NCBI GenBank assembly: GCA_946480695.1
Contig: CAMLKG010000033.1
Coordinates: forward strand, 1-50,335
Source of the DNA: an uncultured Cellvibrio sp.
GTDB taxonomy: Bacteria; Pseudomonadota; Gammaproteobacteria; Pseudomonadales; Cellvibrionaceae
Direction of reading: 5' to 3'
DNA length: 50,335 nt
The notes under the pieces are model-generated. The model saw only the letters and a list, made by a program, of their open reading frames with translations. It was not told the DNA's origin and made no database searches. Shown piece after piece: positions 26,326-35,380 of the stretch. How positions within the stretch are numbered: the stretch's first letter is position 1; every line of letters begins with the position of its first letter. The translations under genes were made by a program, and so were the position numbers.

Positions 26326-26976
26326 ATGCTAAGCACATCCATTTATGATTTCATAAAAATCAAAATAGCATCGATGGAATATGCACCAGGTAGTAATTTT
26401 TCTGAAATGGACCTAGCCAAAGAGCTAGGCACACCAAGGGCCAAGGTGCGGGAGGCCTTTAGCCGACTGGCGCAAGACAACCTGATTCAAATCATTCCCC
26501 AAAGGTGCACCACCATCTGCAAGCTGGAACTGGGCAATATTTTGGACTCCATTTTTATAATAAGGTCGATATTAATTGCGGTAGTCAAGGATGTGCATTC
26601 ACAGCATATTGAAGAAGAGTTAACCATATCGCAACTCAGGGAGAGTTTATTAACCATAGAAAGTGGCGCCAGCTTTTCCGATTTGGATTTCTTCAAAGTT
26701 GATCATCATTTTTACCTGACTTTATCCGGATTAAACGGATTTCCGCGACTCAATAAAATTATTTTTAAAGAAAAACTGAATATTGATAGGACGCTTAGAT
26801 TATCAGTTGAACGCCGCGGAGATTATATATCCATCGCCAGGCTTTACAGGAAAGTCATTGATGGTCTACTATCAGGCGCACCTGAAAAGTCAATCAAAGC
26901 CATTTGTGAAATGGCCAGTACCCTTGGGATATATGCAAACCTGGCTAAAAAGAACCATCCCAGCCTGTTTAAGTAA
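26326..26976 (+). CDS. GntR-family (FadR/FCD subfamily) transcriptional regulator
   Basis: A 216-residue protein. The N-terminal winged helix (about 1-65) shows the GntR pattern: IYDFIKIKIASMEYAPGSNFSEMDLAKELGTPRAKVREAFSRLAQDNLIQIIPQRC. The C-terminal all-helical FCD ligand-binding domain (about 75-210) contains DLDFFKVDHHFYLTLSGLNG, matching the D-x-x-FH element that binds a metal-coordinated ligand, though the usual FH is shifted. Such regulators respond to sugar acids or other carboxylates. Its place between the GH3 gene and an AraC regulator suggests control of the polysaccharide genes; this is inference. There is no clear ribosome binding site immediately before the ATG. Confidence 0.85.
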   Translation: MLSTSIYDFIKIKIASMEYAPGSNFSEMDLAKELGTPRAKVREAFSRLAQDNLIQIIPQRCTTICKLELGNILDSIFIIRSILIAVVKDVHSQHIEEELTISQLRESLLTIESGASFSDLDFFKVDHHFYLTLSGLNGFPRLNKIIFKEKLNIDRTLRLSVERRGDYISIARLYRKVIDGLLSGAPEKSIKAICEMASTLGIYANLAKKNHPSLFK

Positions 26977-27163
26977 CAATATTTCAAGTAACAATACAAA
27001 GACTATAAAAATAAGTGCTTCGTTAAAGTATTAAACAATTAAAGTCAATATGCGTTAAGCATGGCAACACCCGGTTTTCAATAGCTTAAGTCTCTCACTC
27101 AGGCAATCAAAAAAACAGCATCGCCAAAAAAATTAGCCTCAAGGTCATTTAGAGTACTTCCAC

Positions 27164-28327
27164 ATGAAATTATCAATATTTAATATTCATGATGTAGTGC
27201 TATTCATCACTATAGCAATATGTTTATTGCTCGCGGTTTTCCAGTTTTTTTATCCCAACAAAAATAAAATAGCAAAATATTTTTTGATTATCTTTTTAAT
27301 TGATATTGCCGTGGGCGTGGGTTCCGTGTTGATGTTTTGGCAACCCGCCATACAAATAAACCCGTTAGTGGATAGCTACATTGTTCCCTATGTGCTATTT
27401 GGCTCGCTTTTGTTAAAAGGCCCCCTGCTCTATGGGTATATTTCTTCTGTTACCACGCCAGATTATCGGCTGTGGCCTACAGACTTTATCCATTTGGCTC
27501 CTATCATTATTTATTTTTTGCTGCTTTCAATTACCGACGGCAATACAGATAAGATTCCATTGTATTTGCACGATAGCGACAAATTAACCAGATCACTATC
27601 CTTGCATGAATGGCACTCCGTCAAAATAATCCCGATAATTTATGCCATCATGGCTGTGCATAAAGTGCATTACTGCGGCGGGTGTTACAAAAGCCAATAT
27701 TCAAGCTTTTCATCCCATGGTTTCACCTGGCTGGCAATCCTGGCCTGGGGCGCCTTGCTCAATTGGAGCTGGTCCCTGGGGGCTCACTTGATTGGGATTT
27801 ACGCCAATGTATCTATTGCCGACAAATTCGGCATTGTGGATAACTATATAACGTCAGGACTCATCAGCGGATTATTCGTCTATGGCCTGGTGCAAGCCAA
27901 CAAACAATTGTCAGCTAACCTGGAAACGCGTGAATTACTCCCCGAAAGAAATATCGATAACCTTATTATTGAAAAAATTACCCATTGCATGGAAGTAGAA
28001 AAATTATTCCTGAATCCGCGTTTGAATATCGAACGCCTGGCAGAGCACATTAACGTCCCCTATCGAGAAGTTTCAGCGCTTATTAATCAACATTTCCATA
28101 CAAATTTTAATGAGTACATTAACCTCTATCGAATTAACGAGGCGAAAAGATTGTTGTCGGACTCACAATTCCTCAACGTACCTATCAATGAAATTTATGC
28201 TCAGGCAGGCTTCAACAGCAAGTCCGCCTTCCATCGCTTTTTTAGCCGCCTTGTGGGTATCTCACCCACGGAATTTCGCAAATTATCGATTAAAACAATT
28301 AAAAAGGATTACACTCCTGCAGTTTAG
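27164..28327 (+). CDS. Membrane-anchored AraC-family regulator (paralogue of the one at 7544-8677)
   Basis: A 387-residue protein with about seven hydrophobic segments (residues 8-250) and a C-terminal AraC double helix-turn-helix domain (about 275-380): NIERLAEHINVPYREVSALINQHFHTNFNEYINLYRINEAKRLL, then INEIYAQAGFNSKSAFHRFFSRLVGISPTEFRKL. It opens with the same NIHDVVLFIT-like start and has the same DKFGIVDNYIT end of the membrane region as its paralogue. Its position among GH3, GH16 and GH11 genes suggests that it is the local sensor-regulator for plant polysaccharide breakdown products. Downstream it converges with the GH16 gene. Confidence 0.88.
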   Translation: MKLSIFNIHDVVLFITIAICLLLAVFQFFYPNKNKIAKYFLIIFLIDIAVGVGSVLMFWQPAIQINPLVDSYIVPYVLFGSLLLKGPLLYGYISSVTTPDYRLWPTDFIHLAPIIIYFLLLSITDGNTDKIPLYLHDSDKLTRSLSLHEWHSVKIIPIIYAIMAVHKVHYCGGCYKSQYSSFSSHGFTWLAILAWGALLNWSWSLGAHLIGIYANVSIADKFGIVDNYITSGLISGLFVYGLVQANKQLSANLETRELLPERNIDNLIIEKITHCMEVEKLFLNPRLNIERLAEHINVPYREVSALINQHFHTNFNEYINLYRINEAKRLLSDSQFLNVPINEIYAQAGFNSKSAFHRFFSRLVGISPTEFRKLSIKTIKKDYTPAV

Positions 28328-28376
28328 CCCTTGCGCTACAACAACACGTAATGGCTAAACCGCAGGCACCATTTGT

Positions 28377-29831
28377 TTAATTAACCCTGCAAACAGGCGT
28401 AACAAAGCTGCCGTCGTGATTCCCTTGCAGGCCAAAGCTAACTGATCGACCGGGCGTAATTGTGCCATTCCAGCTCACATTGCTCGCCGTCACCAGGTTA
28501 CCTGATCCACTGATTGTCGCGTTCCAGCCACCGGTACGCTGTGGGTTCTCACTGAAAGCTAAAGTCACACTCCAACCATTCACTGTTGTCGCGCCGCTAT
28601 TGGTAATAGTGACATCCAGTTGATACCCACTACCCCAATTGTTGACTACCGTTGCAGTGCAATGCAAACCGCCGGGATTTATTGAACTTGCGCTGGAAGA
28701 TTGCACACTCATGGATGCCTGGCTGGAGGCAACTGAACTGGAGACGCGTGAACTGAACGCCACTGAACTGGAAGTACCGGAACTGGATGCGCCTACAATT
28801 CCGAATGGCGATGGTTGTGCGGCACATGTGGTGCGCGAAATACAACTCCTGTTATTTTCATAACCCCAACCATTACTGGTGTTAACGCAAAGCGGATAAA
28901 GCGTACCGTACCAATTACACTGTCCGCCGCTTGCACTGGAACTGCCCGGCACAATGGATGAACTTGCCGAACTTCTCACACTGGAAATTGCGCTGCTACT
29001 CGATACACCAATGGACGTTACGCTGCTGCTGGATCGACTGCTGGCATTGCCATCCACAGGAACCGTACCGGAAAAACCTTTGGCATTCTCCGTTGTGAGC
29101 GCAAGTATTAAGGTTCCATTTTGTATAACGACATTGGCAGGATCAAAGTCCACATAATTCCCATCAAATGTCCAATCCGCCTTGCTCCAACGATTGCTAT
29201 CGAAACTATTAAAATCATCACGCCAGGAGAAAGTGAACGTTTTGGTAGTGGAATTGTAAGCGTAATACTCCATGTAATTTACAAATTGATAAACCGGCAA
29301 GATTGATGAGTTAAATGCACCCACCCAGGATTCGCTGGTAGATGCCCAAATGTTAAAACGCATACTCTGGGGATTAATAAGGCTGCTAACAAAATTCCCA
29401 CCGGTGATTTTCCTGACCTGCTGGCCGTCGATAAACCATGCGACATACTCCGGGGTCCATTCCAGCACATAAGTATGGTAATCGTCTGCAAGGGACTGGG
29501 CCGCCGTATGCAGGCCTTCAGTCGTTTGCCGCGGCGGGCCAATAATGATGTTGCTTTGCATCTGGTAGGCGTCGTTCTTCCCTAACACCTCAATATCTAT
29601 TTCTTCCCACAATGCGCCCGATACTTCAGAACCATTTTTGTAAGTAAAAAAAGTGGAAAGGACTCCGCTACCTTCCGCCATCCGCATCCGCATAACGTAA
29701 CGGCCATATTTTGTAGAGTCTGCGCTGTAAATTTCAGCGCCCTTATAGGGTTTGGCGAGGGCGTAACCGGTATTGAAAAACACAATGGACAATGCAGCAA
29801 GGAAGAGGGACATGAATCGATTGTTAAACAT
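28377..29831 (-). CDS. GH16 beta-1,3-1,4-glucanase (lichenase) of circularly permuted type, with CBM10 and CBM2
   Basis: A 484-residue secreted enzyme. Signal peptide about 1-26; catalytic domain about 27-260; serine linker; CBM10 about 304-336 (QCNWYGTLYPLCV ... CISRTTC); second serine linker; CBM2 about 390-484 (HCTATVVNNWGSGYQLDVTITN ... GNHDGSFVTPVC). The GH16 signature is EIDIE: Glu77 (nucleophile), Asp79, Glu81 (acid/base). The order is the circularly permuted one known from Fibrobacter succinogenes lichenase: the protein begins with the GAEIYS ... YGRYVMRMRMAEG strands, and the strands that open ordinary Bacillus lichenases (FSWRDDFNSFDSNRWSKADWTFDGNYVDF) come at the end. It would cut mixed-linkage beta-glucan, held to cellulose by the CBMs. 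AAGGAG precedes the ATG. Confidence 0.93.
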   Translation of the reverse strand: MFNNRFMSLFLAALSIVFFNTGYALAKPYKGAEIYSADSTKYGRYVMRMRMAEGSGVLSTFFTYKNGSEVSGALWEEIDIEVLGKNDAYQMQSNIIIGPPRQTTEGLHTAAQSLADDYHTYVLEWTPEYVAWFIDGQQVRKITGGNFVSSLINPQSMRFNIWASTSESWVGAFNSSILPVYQFVNYMEYYAYNSTTKTFTFSWRDDFNSFDSNRWSKADWTFDGNYVDFDPANVVIQNGTLILALTTENAKGFSGTVPVDGNASSRSSSSVTSIGVSSSSAISSVRSSASSSIVPGSSSASGGQCNWYGTLYPLCVNTSNGWGYENNRSCISRTTCAAQPSPFGIVGASSSGTSSSVAFSSRVSSSVASSQASMSVQSSSASSINPGGLHCTATVVNNWGSGYQLDVTITNSGATTVNGWSVTLAFSENPQRTGGWNATISGSGNLVTASNVSWNGTITPGRSVSFGLQGNHDGSFVTPVCRVN

Positions 29832-30408
29832 GGTTAACTCCTTATGTTTATTGTGGATGTTGGTTATGGATATTTATCTGACCGCTCAAGCAAGGGGAAT
29901 TTACAAAAAAAAACCTTCGCGTTTTGTCCCACTTTTGTAAAACAGCGGGAATATAGGGTCGCGTTTTCGCGGAAATAACGGGACTTGGAAATTGAGGGGA
30001 CTGGATGAGAAGTCGTTAACATGTTATGGCAGGTAACTCAACAGCACCGCCCAGGGTGATCAAATCATATTTATTCATGCAAACATCGTATTTGATGTGG
30101 GCAACGAATATTCTCCCCTGGTCCCAAACTATTCCTGCCGTATTTTTGATTAAAACTTGTAATATAATATATTTTATTCATAATTAACGCGCACCGAATA
30201 GCTACACCGGTGCACAACCAGAAAGGTTTCACTTATAAATATAAAGGCAATGCAACCCCATGCGTTGCGCAAAAAAATCGAGGCGTAGTTAACTGGAAAA
30301 CGGGTCGATTTTGCGCAAGTTCTATCAACACACTCAACATGTGACTGAATATCTCTCGATCATGGCGGGTAAAGTTTTGCAAAAAAAACATTTTATTCGG
30401 AGAAAATT
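29832..30408. other. 577-base region between divergent GH16 and hydrolase genes
   Basis: No supported ORF. It must hold the promoters of both divergent enzyme genes. Visible inverted repeats are ATCAAAT (30059-30065) / ATTTGAT (30090-30096) and GCACCG (30191-30196) / CGGTGC (30208-30213). These could be regulator sites, but nothing else in the window confirms them. The ribosome binding site CGGAG precedes the ATG at 30409. Confidence 0.4.
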
Positions 30409-31341
30409 ATGCATCGGCAATTGAATATTTTTTTCAAGCTAATCGCTTTAGGGCTGATTTGGTTAGCTAGCGTAGCGGCATCCGCACAGGATGGAAAAAT
30501 GTATCCCATGGACGCGCCCAAAGAACTAAACGCCATTCCATTAAATACTGGCGATGTCGATAACCAGCCGGAAAAAGAATCCTGGTTCCGCCAGTGGGGC
30601 GACCCCATGGCGAGAAATATTTCACAGGCAACACTAACACCATTCCTCGCTGATCCCAAAAAGGCAAATGGCACCAGTGTAATAGTTGCACCAGGGGGCG
30701 GATTCATGTGGCTTTCAATGGGTAACGAAGGCTGGGAGGTTGCGGAAGCCCTCGCGGCTCGCGGCATTAATGCGTTTGTACTCAAATATCGGCTACAACC
30801 TACCGCAGGGACACTTGAGGCGTTTGAAACGCAAATGAATCAGCGTTTTGCGGATGCGGCAAAACCTGCGGATGATAAAAAAACCCCACCGAAAAGACCG
30901 CGCTGGGACCTGTCCAATCAATTGGAAGATGTGGAAGCAGCCTACGCGCTTATCAATAGTCGCGCGAAAGAATGGAATGTTGATATGAAAAAGATCGGCA
31001 TGATGGGTTTTTCCGCCGGAGCGGGCCTGACGATGGCAACTACACTCCAATCGAAAAAAGTTGACCTGGCTTTTATAGCGCCGATTTACGGCGGTATGGA
31101 TGCTGTTGAAGTACCGAAGGATGCACCGCCAATGTTTGCTGCGATTGCTGTCGATGATTTCCTGTTTCACGGTGAATTCGGATTGATCAAGTCCTGGTAT
31201 GACGCAAAAATTCCTGTGGAATTCCATTTGTATCAAAACGGCGGGCACGGCTTCGGCTTAGGCAATCCGGATCGTACCAGTAACAAATGGTTTGATGCAT
31301 TTATGCATTGGCTTGATGTAAATGGATTCCTTAAATCCTGA
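30409..31341 (+). CDS. Secreted alpha/beta hydrolase (probable acetyl or feruloyl esterase)
   Basis: A 310-residue protein with a signal peptide (about 26 residues, ending ASAQD). The fold has SVIVAPGGGFMWLSMGNEGWEVAEALAARGINAFVLKYRL (oxyanion loop GGG), the nucleophile elbow GMMGFSAGAGL (Ser in GFSAG), IAVDDFLFHG with the probable catalytic Asp, and the late QNGGHGFGL His. This is the layout of secreted BD-FAE/acetyl-xylan-esterase-like enzymes often named endo-1,4-xylanase-related hydrolases. Removing acetyl or feruloyl groups from xylan would suit the neighbouring GH11 enzyme; the exact ester is not visible. CGGAG lies eight bases before the ATG. A 13-base hairpin (31357-31389) follows the stop. 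Confidence 0.85.
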   Translation: MHRQLNIFFKLIALGLIWLASVAASAQDGKMYPMDAPKELNAIPLNTGDVDNQPEKESWFRQWGDPMARNISQATLTPFLADPKKANGTSVIVAPGGGFMWLSMGNEGWEVAEALAARGINAFVLKYRLQPTAGTLEAFETQMNQRFADAAKPADDKKTPPKRPRWDLSNQLEDVEAAYALINSRAKEWNVDMKKIGMMGFSAGAGLTMATTLQSKKVDLAFIAPIYGGMDAVEVPKDAPPMFAAIAVDDFLFHGEFGLIKSWYDAKIPVEFHLYQNGGHGFGLGNPDRTSNKWFDAFMHWLDVNGFLKS

Positions 31342-31866
31342 TTGTTTATTACAGCCATTGATGTTCGCTTTTAAATAGCGAACATCAATGCGCCATGTGG
31401 CGGCTGCGCCAATGTGGTCAACAAAACCACACCTGCAAAAAATATTTTATATTTCAAAACACAAATACCCACCAAAAATTTTAAATATAAATTTTTTTCT
31501 CTCCGCAAAATTATTTAACCCCACCTGGCGGATAAATAAGAGAACCACGTCATAAAAAAAAAGTTAAGGCCTCCAATTTCTAGAACCAGTTTGCTAAATG
31601 GCTTTTTGGATTAGAAATCTCAATATCCATATAAACATATAATATCTAAAATGGCTGCTGGTCGAGCCAAGTCATCAACACCAATTTTTCCAATTGGTCC
31701 TATACCAAGCATTAGTCCGACCCTCGCTTAAAACGCCTGCCCGCAATGAGCAGGATGCATCAACACATGGCTTCCATTCGTTATCGAGCGAAGCTATTCG
31801 GAGATAAATAATGAAACTCAATATCGCGCAATGTAAATCGATTCATTCCTATGGAGGTAAGCTCCA
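31342..31866. other. 525-base region upstream of the GH11 enzyme gene
   Basis: Contains the hairpin at 31357-31389, then very A+T-rich sequence (31430-31640) and a short leader ORF at 31811-31870. No certain promoter boxes were identified. Confidence 0.4.
31357..31389 (+). terminator. Perfect hairpin after the hydrolase gene
   Basis: Perfect 13-base stem ATTGATGTTCGCT / AGCGAACATCAAT with a seven-base loop, 15 bases after the stop codon. There is no T-run, so it may act as a 3' stabiliser or a weak terminator. Confidence 0.55.
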
Positions 31867-31870
31867 ATGA
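31811..31870 (+). CDS. Short leader ORF overlapping the GH11 gene start
   Basis: A 19-codon ORF (starts MKLNIAQCK) with its own good ribosome binding site (CGGAG eight bases before ATG). Its TGA stop overlaps the ATG of the GH11 enzyme gene (ATGA), the arrangement used for translational coupling. The main gene also has its own GGAGG site inside this ORF, which can pair with a nearby CTCC. It could be a regulatory leader peptide or a chance ORF; no sequence family is recognised. Confidence 0.4.
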   Translation: MKLNIAQCKSIHSYGGKLQ

Positions 31871-34659
31871 AACTGGCTACGTTAAAAAAATTGATCGGCC
31901 TGGCACCCCTGGGCCTCGCAGCTTTGTGTGCAACATCGGTAAATTCGCAAACACTGAGCAGCAATTCCACCGGGACCAACAACGGATTTTTTTATTCATT
32001 CTGGAAGGATTCCGGTAGTGCAACCATGACGTTGCACGCGGGCGGCCGTTACGCCTCGCAATGGAATAACAGCACCAATAACTGGGTGGGCGGTAAAGGA
32101 TGGAAGCCTGGCAACAGATCAAGGACAATTAGTTACAGCGGGTATTACGGTGGCAGCAACAGCCAAAACACCTATGTTGCACTTTATGGCTGGACGAGAA
32201 GCCCATTAATCGAATATTACGTTATTGAAAGTTATGGATCCTACAATCCCGCAAGCTGTTCCGGCGGAACTGATTACGGCAGCTTCCAAAGTGATGGTGC
32301 CACTTATAACGTTCGCCGCTGCCAACGTGTTAACCAACCCTCTATCGATGGCAACACCACCTTTTACCAATATTTCAGTGTCAGGAATCCCAAAAAAGGA
32401 TTTGGCAATATCTCTGGCACCATTACCTTTGCCAACCATGCAAATTTTTGGGCGAGCAAAGGTTTAAGCCTGGGTAACCATGACTACCAAATATTGGCCA
32501 CAGAAGGTTATCAAAGCAGCGGTAATTCCGACCTGACGGTTAGCGAAGGCCCCATTAACGGCGGAAGCAGCAGCCTAACCAATAATTCTTCCAGTATCAG
32601 CAGCACCGTCACCAGTATTGGTTCGGGCGGTATTACCGTACGCGCTCGCGGTGTGACCGGATCGGAACATATTTACCTCAAAGTGGGTGGTGTAAATGTT
32701 GGAAGCTGGACATTGGGCACCAGCTACCAGAATTATGTTTACACCGGCACGGCGGCGGGGGATATCAATATCGAGTACGACAATGATTCCGGGAGCCGCG
32801 ATGTCCAGGTGGATTATATCCAGGTAAATGGAGAAACCCGCCAGGCTGAGGATATGACTTACAACACCGCACTCTACGCCAACGGTTCCTGTGGCGGCGG
32901 TGGCAATAGCGAAATGATGCATTGCAATGGTGTGATTGGATTCGGTTCTACCACCGATTGTTTCAGTGGTAATTGCGGTGGTGTTACCAGCAGCACCGGA
33001 ACCATTAGCAGTATTACTACAACCACCAGTAGTAGTCGCGCTAGCAGCAGCATCGCCAGCAGTGCCGCTACCACCAGCAGCAACGCGGGCCAATGCCAAT
33101 GTAACTGGTATGGCACTGTGTACCCAAGCTGCGTAAACACCCAGAGCGGTTGGGGTTGGGAAAATTCCAAAAGCTGCATCAGCAACTCAACGTGTAACAG
33201 TCAGCCAACCAATTTAGGCGGCCTTGTGTGTAGCACACCCAGCTCCGCGAGAAGTTCATCCAGCACCGTTATTTCATCCAGTGCCAGCAGCTCCTCAACC
33301 ATGACCAGCGCATCCAGTTCGAGTCGCTTATCCAGCTCCAGCAGTTCGGCAGCGGCGGAAACGTTTGTATACGCAGTTAACGCCGGAAACTCATCGGCCG
33401 CTACCTTGAATGGTGTTGTGTATCAAGCAGATCGTTTTGCCTCCGGTGGTACCACCCAAACTGTCAGCGACGGCATTGCCGGTGTGACGGAAGATGCGTT
33501 GTACCAATCCGAGCGTTACGGTACTTACAGCTATGAAATCCCGGTCAGCAACGCAACCTATAACGTGGTTCTGCATTTTGCCGAGTTGTACCACAACGCG
33601 GCGGGCGCACGATCTTTCAACTTGAGTATTGAAGGCCAAACGGTACTTTCCGATTTTGATTTATTCAGTGTGGCGGGCCATGACAGTGCTTACGATCAAC
33701 GTGTCAACAATATCGCGGTTACCGATGGCAAGCTGACCATCAACCTCACTTCAATTATCAACAATGCCACCATCAGCGGTTTCGCAATTTATTCCAGCGA
33801 CGGCGGAACTTTCACTGGGGCAAACGAACCCGAATGTACGGACGCTGATCGCCAGACACCGACAGCCATCGACTACAACCGGGCAGTAACAAGGCAAGAG
33901 CAGAAAAACCCGCCCTCGGGCGCTTTTGGTTACGCCATCGAACACGCAACCCAAACTTTGCCTAATCACACCATTTACCGCCCGGACCTGAGCCGCGCCA
34001 ACAATATCCCGATTGTGGTGTGGGGAAATGGTGCGTGCTCAAACGTGGGCACAGAGCAAGCGGATTTCCTCTTGCAAATTGCCTCCAACGGTTACCTGGT
34101 TATCGCTAACGGCGGGCCTTTCGGTTCCGGTTCCAACGACCAGCATGAAACCGAATTGGTTAAAGCCATCGATTGGGCCGTTAAAGAAAACAGCCGCAAG
34201 TGCAGCCAGTATTACGGCAAACTCAATGTCGAAAAAATTGCGACTATGGGCTGGTCATGTGGTGGCGGTATGGCGCACTTCGCCGCTGTGGATCCACGCG
34301 TGGATACAGCAGTCGCACTCAACAGCGGCCTTGGTATTTACGGTGACCGGTTTAGTTACTATCCGCGCTTCCATTCCCCAATCGCCATTTTTAACGGCGA
34401 CTCGCGCGATGTTGCCTACAACCCGGGATTACAGGAATACAGCGAAGTAAATAACGTTCCGGTGTATCACGCCAATTACCCGCAAGGCCACGGCGATGCC
34501 TACTTCCAGGATAACGGCGGCGAATTCGGAATCGTTTCGGTAGGCTGGTTAAACTGGATGTTAAAAGGTGATGTGACGGCCTCGGGCCAAGGCATGTTTA
34601 TGGGAAATAATTGCCGGTTATGCCAATCACCCTGGGTGAGCAAGCACAAAGGATTTTAA
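31867..34659 (+). CDS. Multidomain xylanase: GH11-CBM60-CBM10-CBM57(malectin)-alpha/beta hydrolase
   Basis: A 930-residue secreted enzyme. Signal peptide about 1-27. GH11 xylanase about 28-225 with the nucleophile in PLIEYYVIE (Glu116) and the acid/base in ATEGYQSSG (Glu213). A CBM60-like xylan-binding module is about 243-370 ([37 protein letters not shown]). CBM10 is about 408-444 ([13 protein letters not shown] ... SCISNSTC). A serine linker follows, then a malectin/CBM57 module about 495-643 ([33 protein letters not shown]). The last domain, about 654-925, is an alpha/beta hydrolase with VVWGNGAC and GWSCGGG (Ser797). It would cut xylan and probably remove an ester decoration in one molecule; the esterase specificity is inferred. 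GGAGG precedes the ATG. Confidence 0.93.
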   Translation: MKLATLKKLIGLAPLGLAALCATSVNSQTLSSNSTGTNNGFFYSFWKDSGSATMTLHAGGRYASQWNNSTNNWVGGKGWKPGNRSRTISYSGYYGGSNSQNTYVALYGWTRSPLIEYYVIESYGSYNPASCSGGTDYGSFQSDGATYNVRRCQRVNQPSIDGNTTFYQYFSVRNPKKGFGNISGTITFANHANFWASKGLSLGNHDYQILATEGYQSSGNSDLTVSEGPINGGSSSLTNNSSSISSTVTSIGSGGITVRARGVTGSEHIYLKVGGVNVGSWTLGTSYQNYVYTGTAAGDINIEYDNDSGSRDVQVDYIQVNGETRQAEDMTYNTALYANGSCGGGGNSEMMHCNGVIGFGSTTDCFSGNCGGVTSSTGTISSITTTTSSSRASSSIASSAATTSSNAGQCQCNWYGTVYPSCVNTQSGWGWENSKSCISNSTCNSQPTNLGGLVCSTPSSARSSSSTVISSSASSSSTMTSASSSSRLSSSSSSAAAETFVYAVNAGNSSAATLNGVVYQADRFASGGTTQTVSDGIAGVTEDALYQSERYGTYSYEIPVSNATYNVVLHFAELYHNAAGARSFNLSIEGQTVLSDFDLFSVAGHDSAYDQRVNNIAVTDGKLTINLTSIINNATISGFAIYSSDGGTFTGANEPECTDADRQTPTAIDYNRAVTRQEQKNPPSGAFGYAIEHATQTLPNHTIYRPDLSRANNIPIVVWGNGACSNVGTEQADFLLQIASNGYLVIANGGPFGSGSNDQHETELVKAIDWAVKENSRKCSQYYGKLNVEKIATMGWSCGGGMAHFAAVDPRVDTAVALNSGLGIYGDRFSYYPRFHSPIAIFNGDSRDVAYNPGLQEYSEVNNVPVYHANYPQGHGDAYFQDNGGEFGIVSVGWLNWMLKGDVTASGQGMFMGNNCRLCQSPWVSKHKGF

Positions 34660-34676
34660 TTCGGCGCATTAGTTAA

Positions 34677-34712
34677 AAAAAATCTCCACAGTTTGGCTGT
34701 GGAGATTTTTTG
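34677..34712 (+). terminator. Rho-independent terminator of the GH11 gene
   Basis: Perfect stem AATCTCCACAG / CTGTGGAGATT with a five-base loop and a run of Ts, about 20 bases after the stop codon. Confidence 0.93.
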
Positions 34713-34760
34713 GTTTTGTTAGTTCTTAATGAGGAATTCGTTGCATGGATTGGTGAATTC

Positions 34761-34829
34761 TTAGGCCAAAGAAGACATTGACTGGGAAGCTAGCGACAGC
34801 TTTTGAATGGGAATTCTGGTACTGCCCAT
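34761..34829 (-). CDS. Possible 22-residue peptide ORF
   Basis: An ATG ORF (starts MGSTRIPIQKLSL, ends in a serine-rich stretch) with a near-ideal ribosome binding site, AAGGAG five bases before ATG. It begins 18 bases downstream of the TonB-like gene on the same strand. The peptide is polar with no signal or membrane segment. I recognise no family. It may be a real small protein or peptide precursor, or a chance ORF. Confidence 0.35.
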   Translation of the reverse strand: MGSTRIPIQKLSLASQSMSSLA

Positions 34830-34846
34830 AACCACTCCTTGTTATA

Positions 34847-35158
34847 TCATTGCTGTCTCATAACATTAAATATACGTTCAGAATAAAAAGAAGAAACAGC
34901 TTCTCCTTTGTAAAAAGCAGGAATGAACTTTTGACCTTTAAACGCTTTTTCTTGGGATTTGATGCAATTTTCTCCCAACTCGTCCCCTGCAATATCGATA
35001 TCATTCACTATTCCAGCTTCTGATATGATGGCATTCACAATAATTTTCTTATTAATACCACACCGGGAACCAAAATTTCCCCCAGATTCTCGATACCTTT
35101 GGGGTGAAGTGTAATCAACCCCGTATTTTTTAAGTTCCAAACCTGAATTACCTACCAC
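34847..35158 (-). pseudogene. TonB C-terminal-domain-like protein, probably frameshifted at its N-terminus
   Basis: An open frame of 103 residues whose second half (INKKIIVNAIISEAGIVNDIDI ... EKAFKGQKFIPAFYKGEAV) resembles the C-terminal domain of energy-transducer TonB-like proteins: a strand, a helix and a KFIPA-x-x-x-G-x-x-V end. No convincing start exists in this frame; the first candidate is a GTG without a ribosome binding site, and the frame is open upstream to about 35230 without an ATG. A start with a purine-rich site exists at 35250 in the neighbouring frame (MHNNILMDQQELFIF), which stops at about 35152. A one-base change in the A5G5 run (35176-35185) would join them. This may be a true frameshift or a sequencing error. 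Confidence 0.5.
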
Positions 35159-35380
35159 TTCGATTGAAGCGGCAGCCCCCTTTTTAATGAATAATACGTA
35201 ATACTGAAAATAAACAATTCTTGTTGATCCATTAAAATATTATTATGCATTTCTTCTCTCTTTGGGTCTTACCCATAAACAACACCTAATTATGGGGCTA
35301 GCGCAATCTTCGCTCACACTCTACTGGCAGCATAACCAGGAATAAAATGGCAGTAGCGGCCGTTTACAGTACACGCGTAA

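Noticed and set aside
28322..28360. Inverted repeat GTTTAGCC / GGCTAAAC between the AraC gene and the GH16 gene
   Set aside because: Eight-base stem with a 23-base loop and no T-run; too weak to call a terminator.
32575..33099. 174-residue minus-strand ORF inside the GH11 enzyme
   Set aside because: Ala/Thr/Gly-rich shadow of the CBM60 and serine-linker coding sequence.
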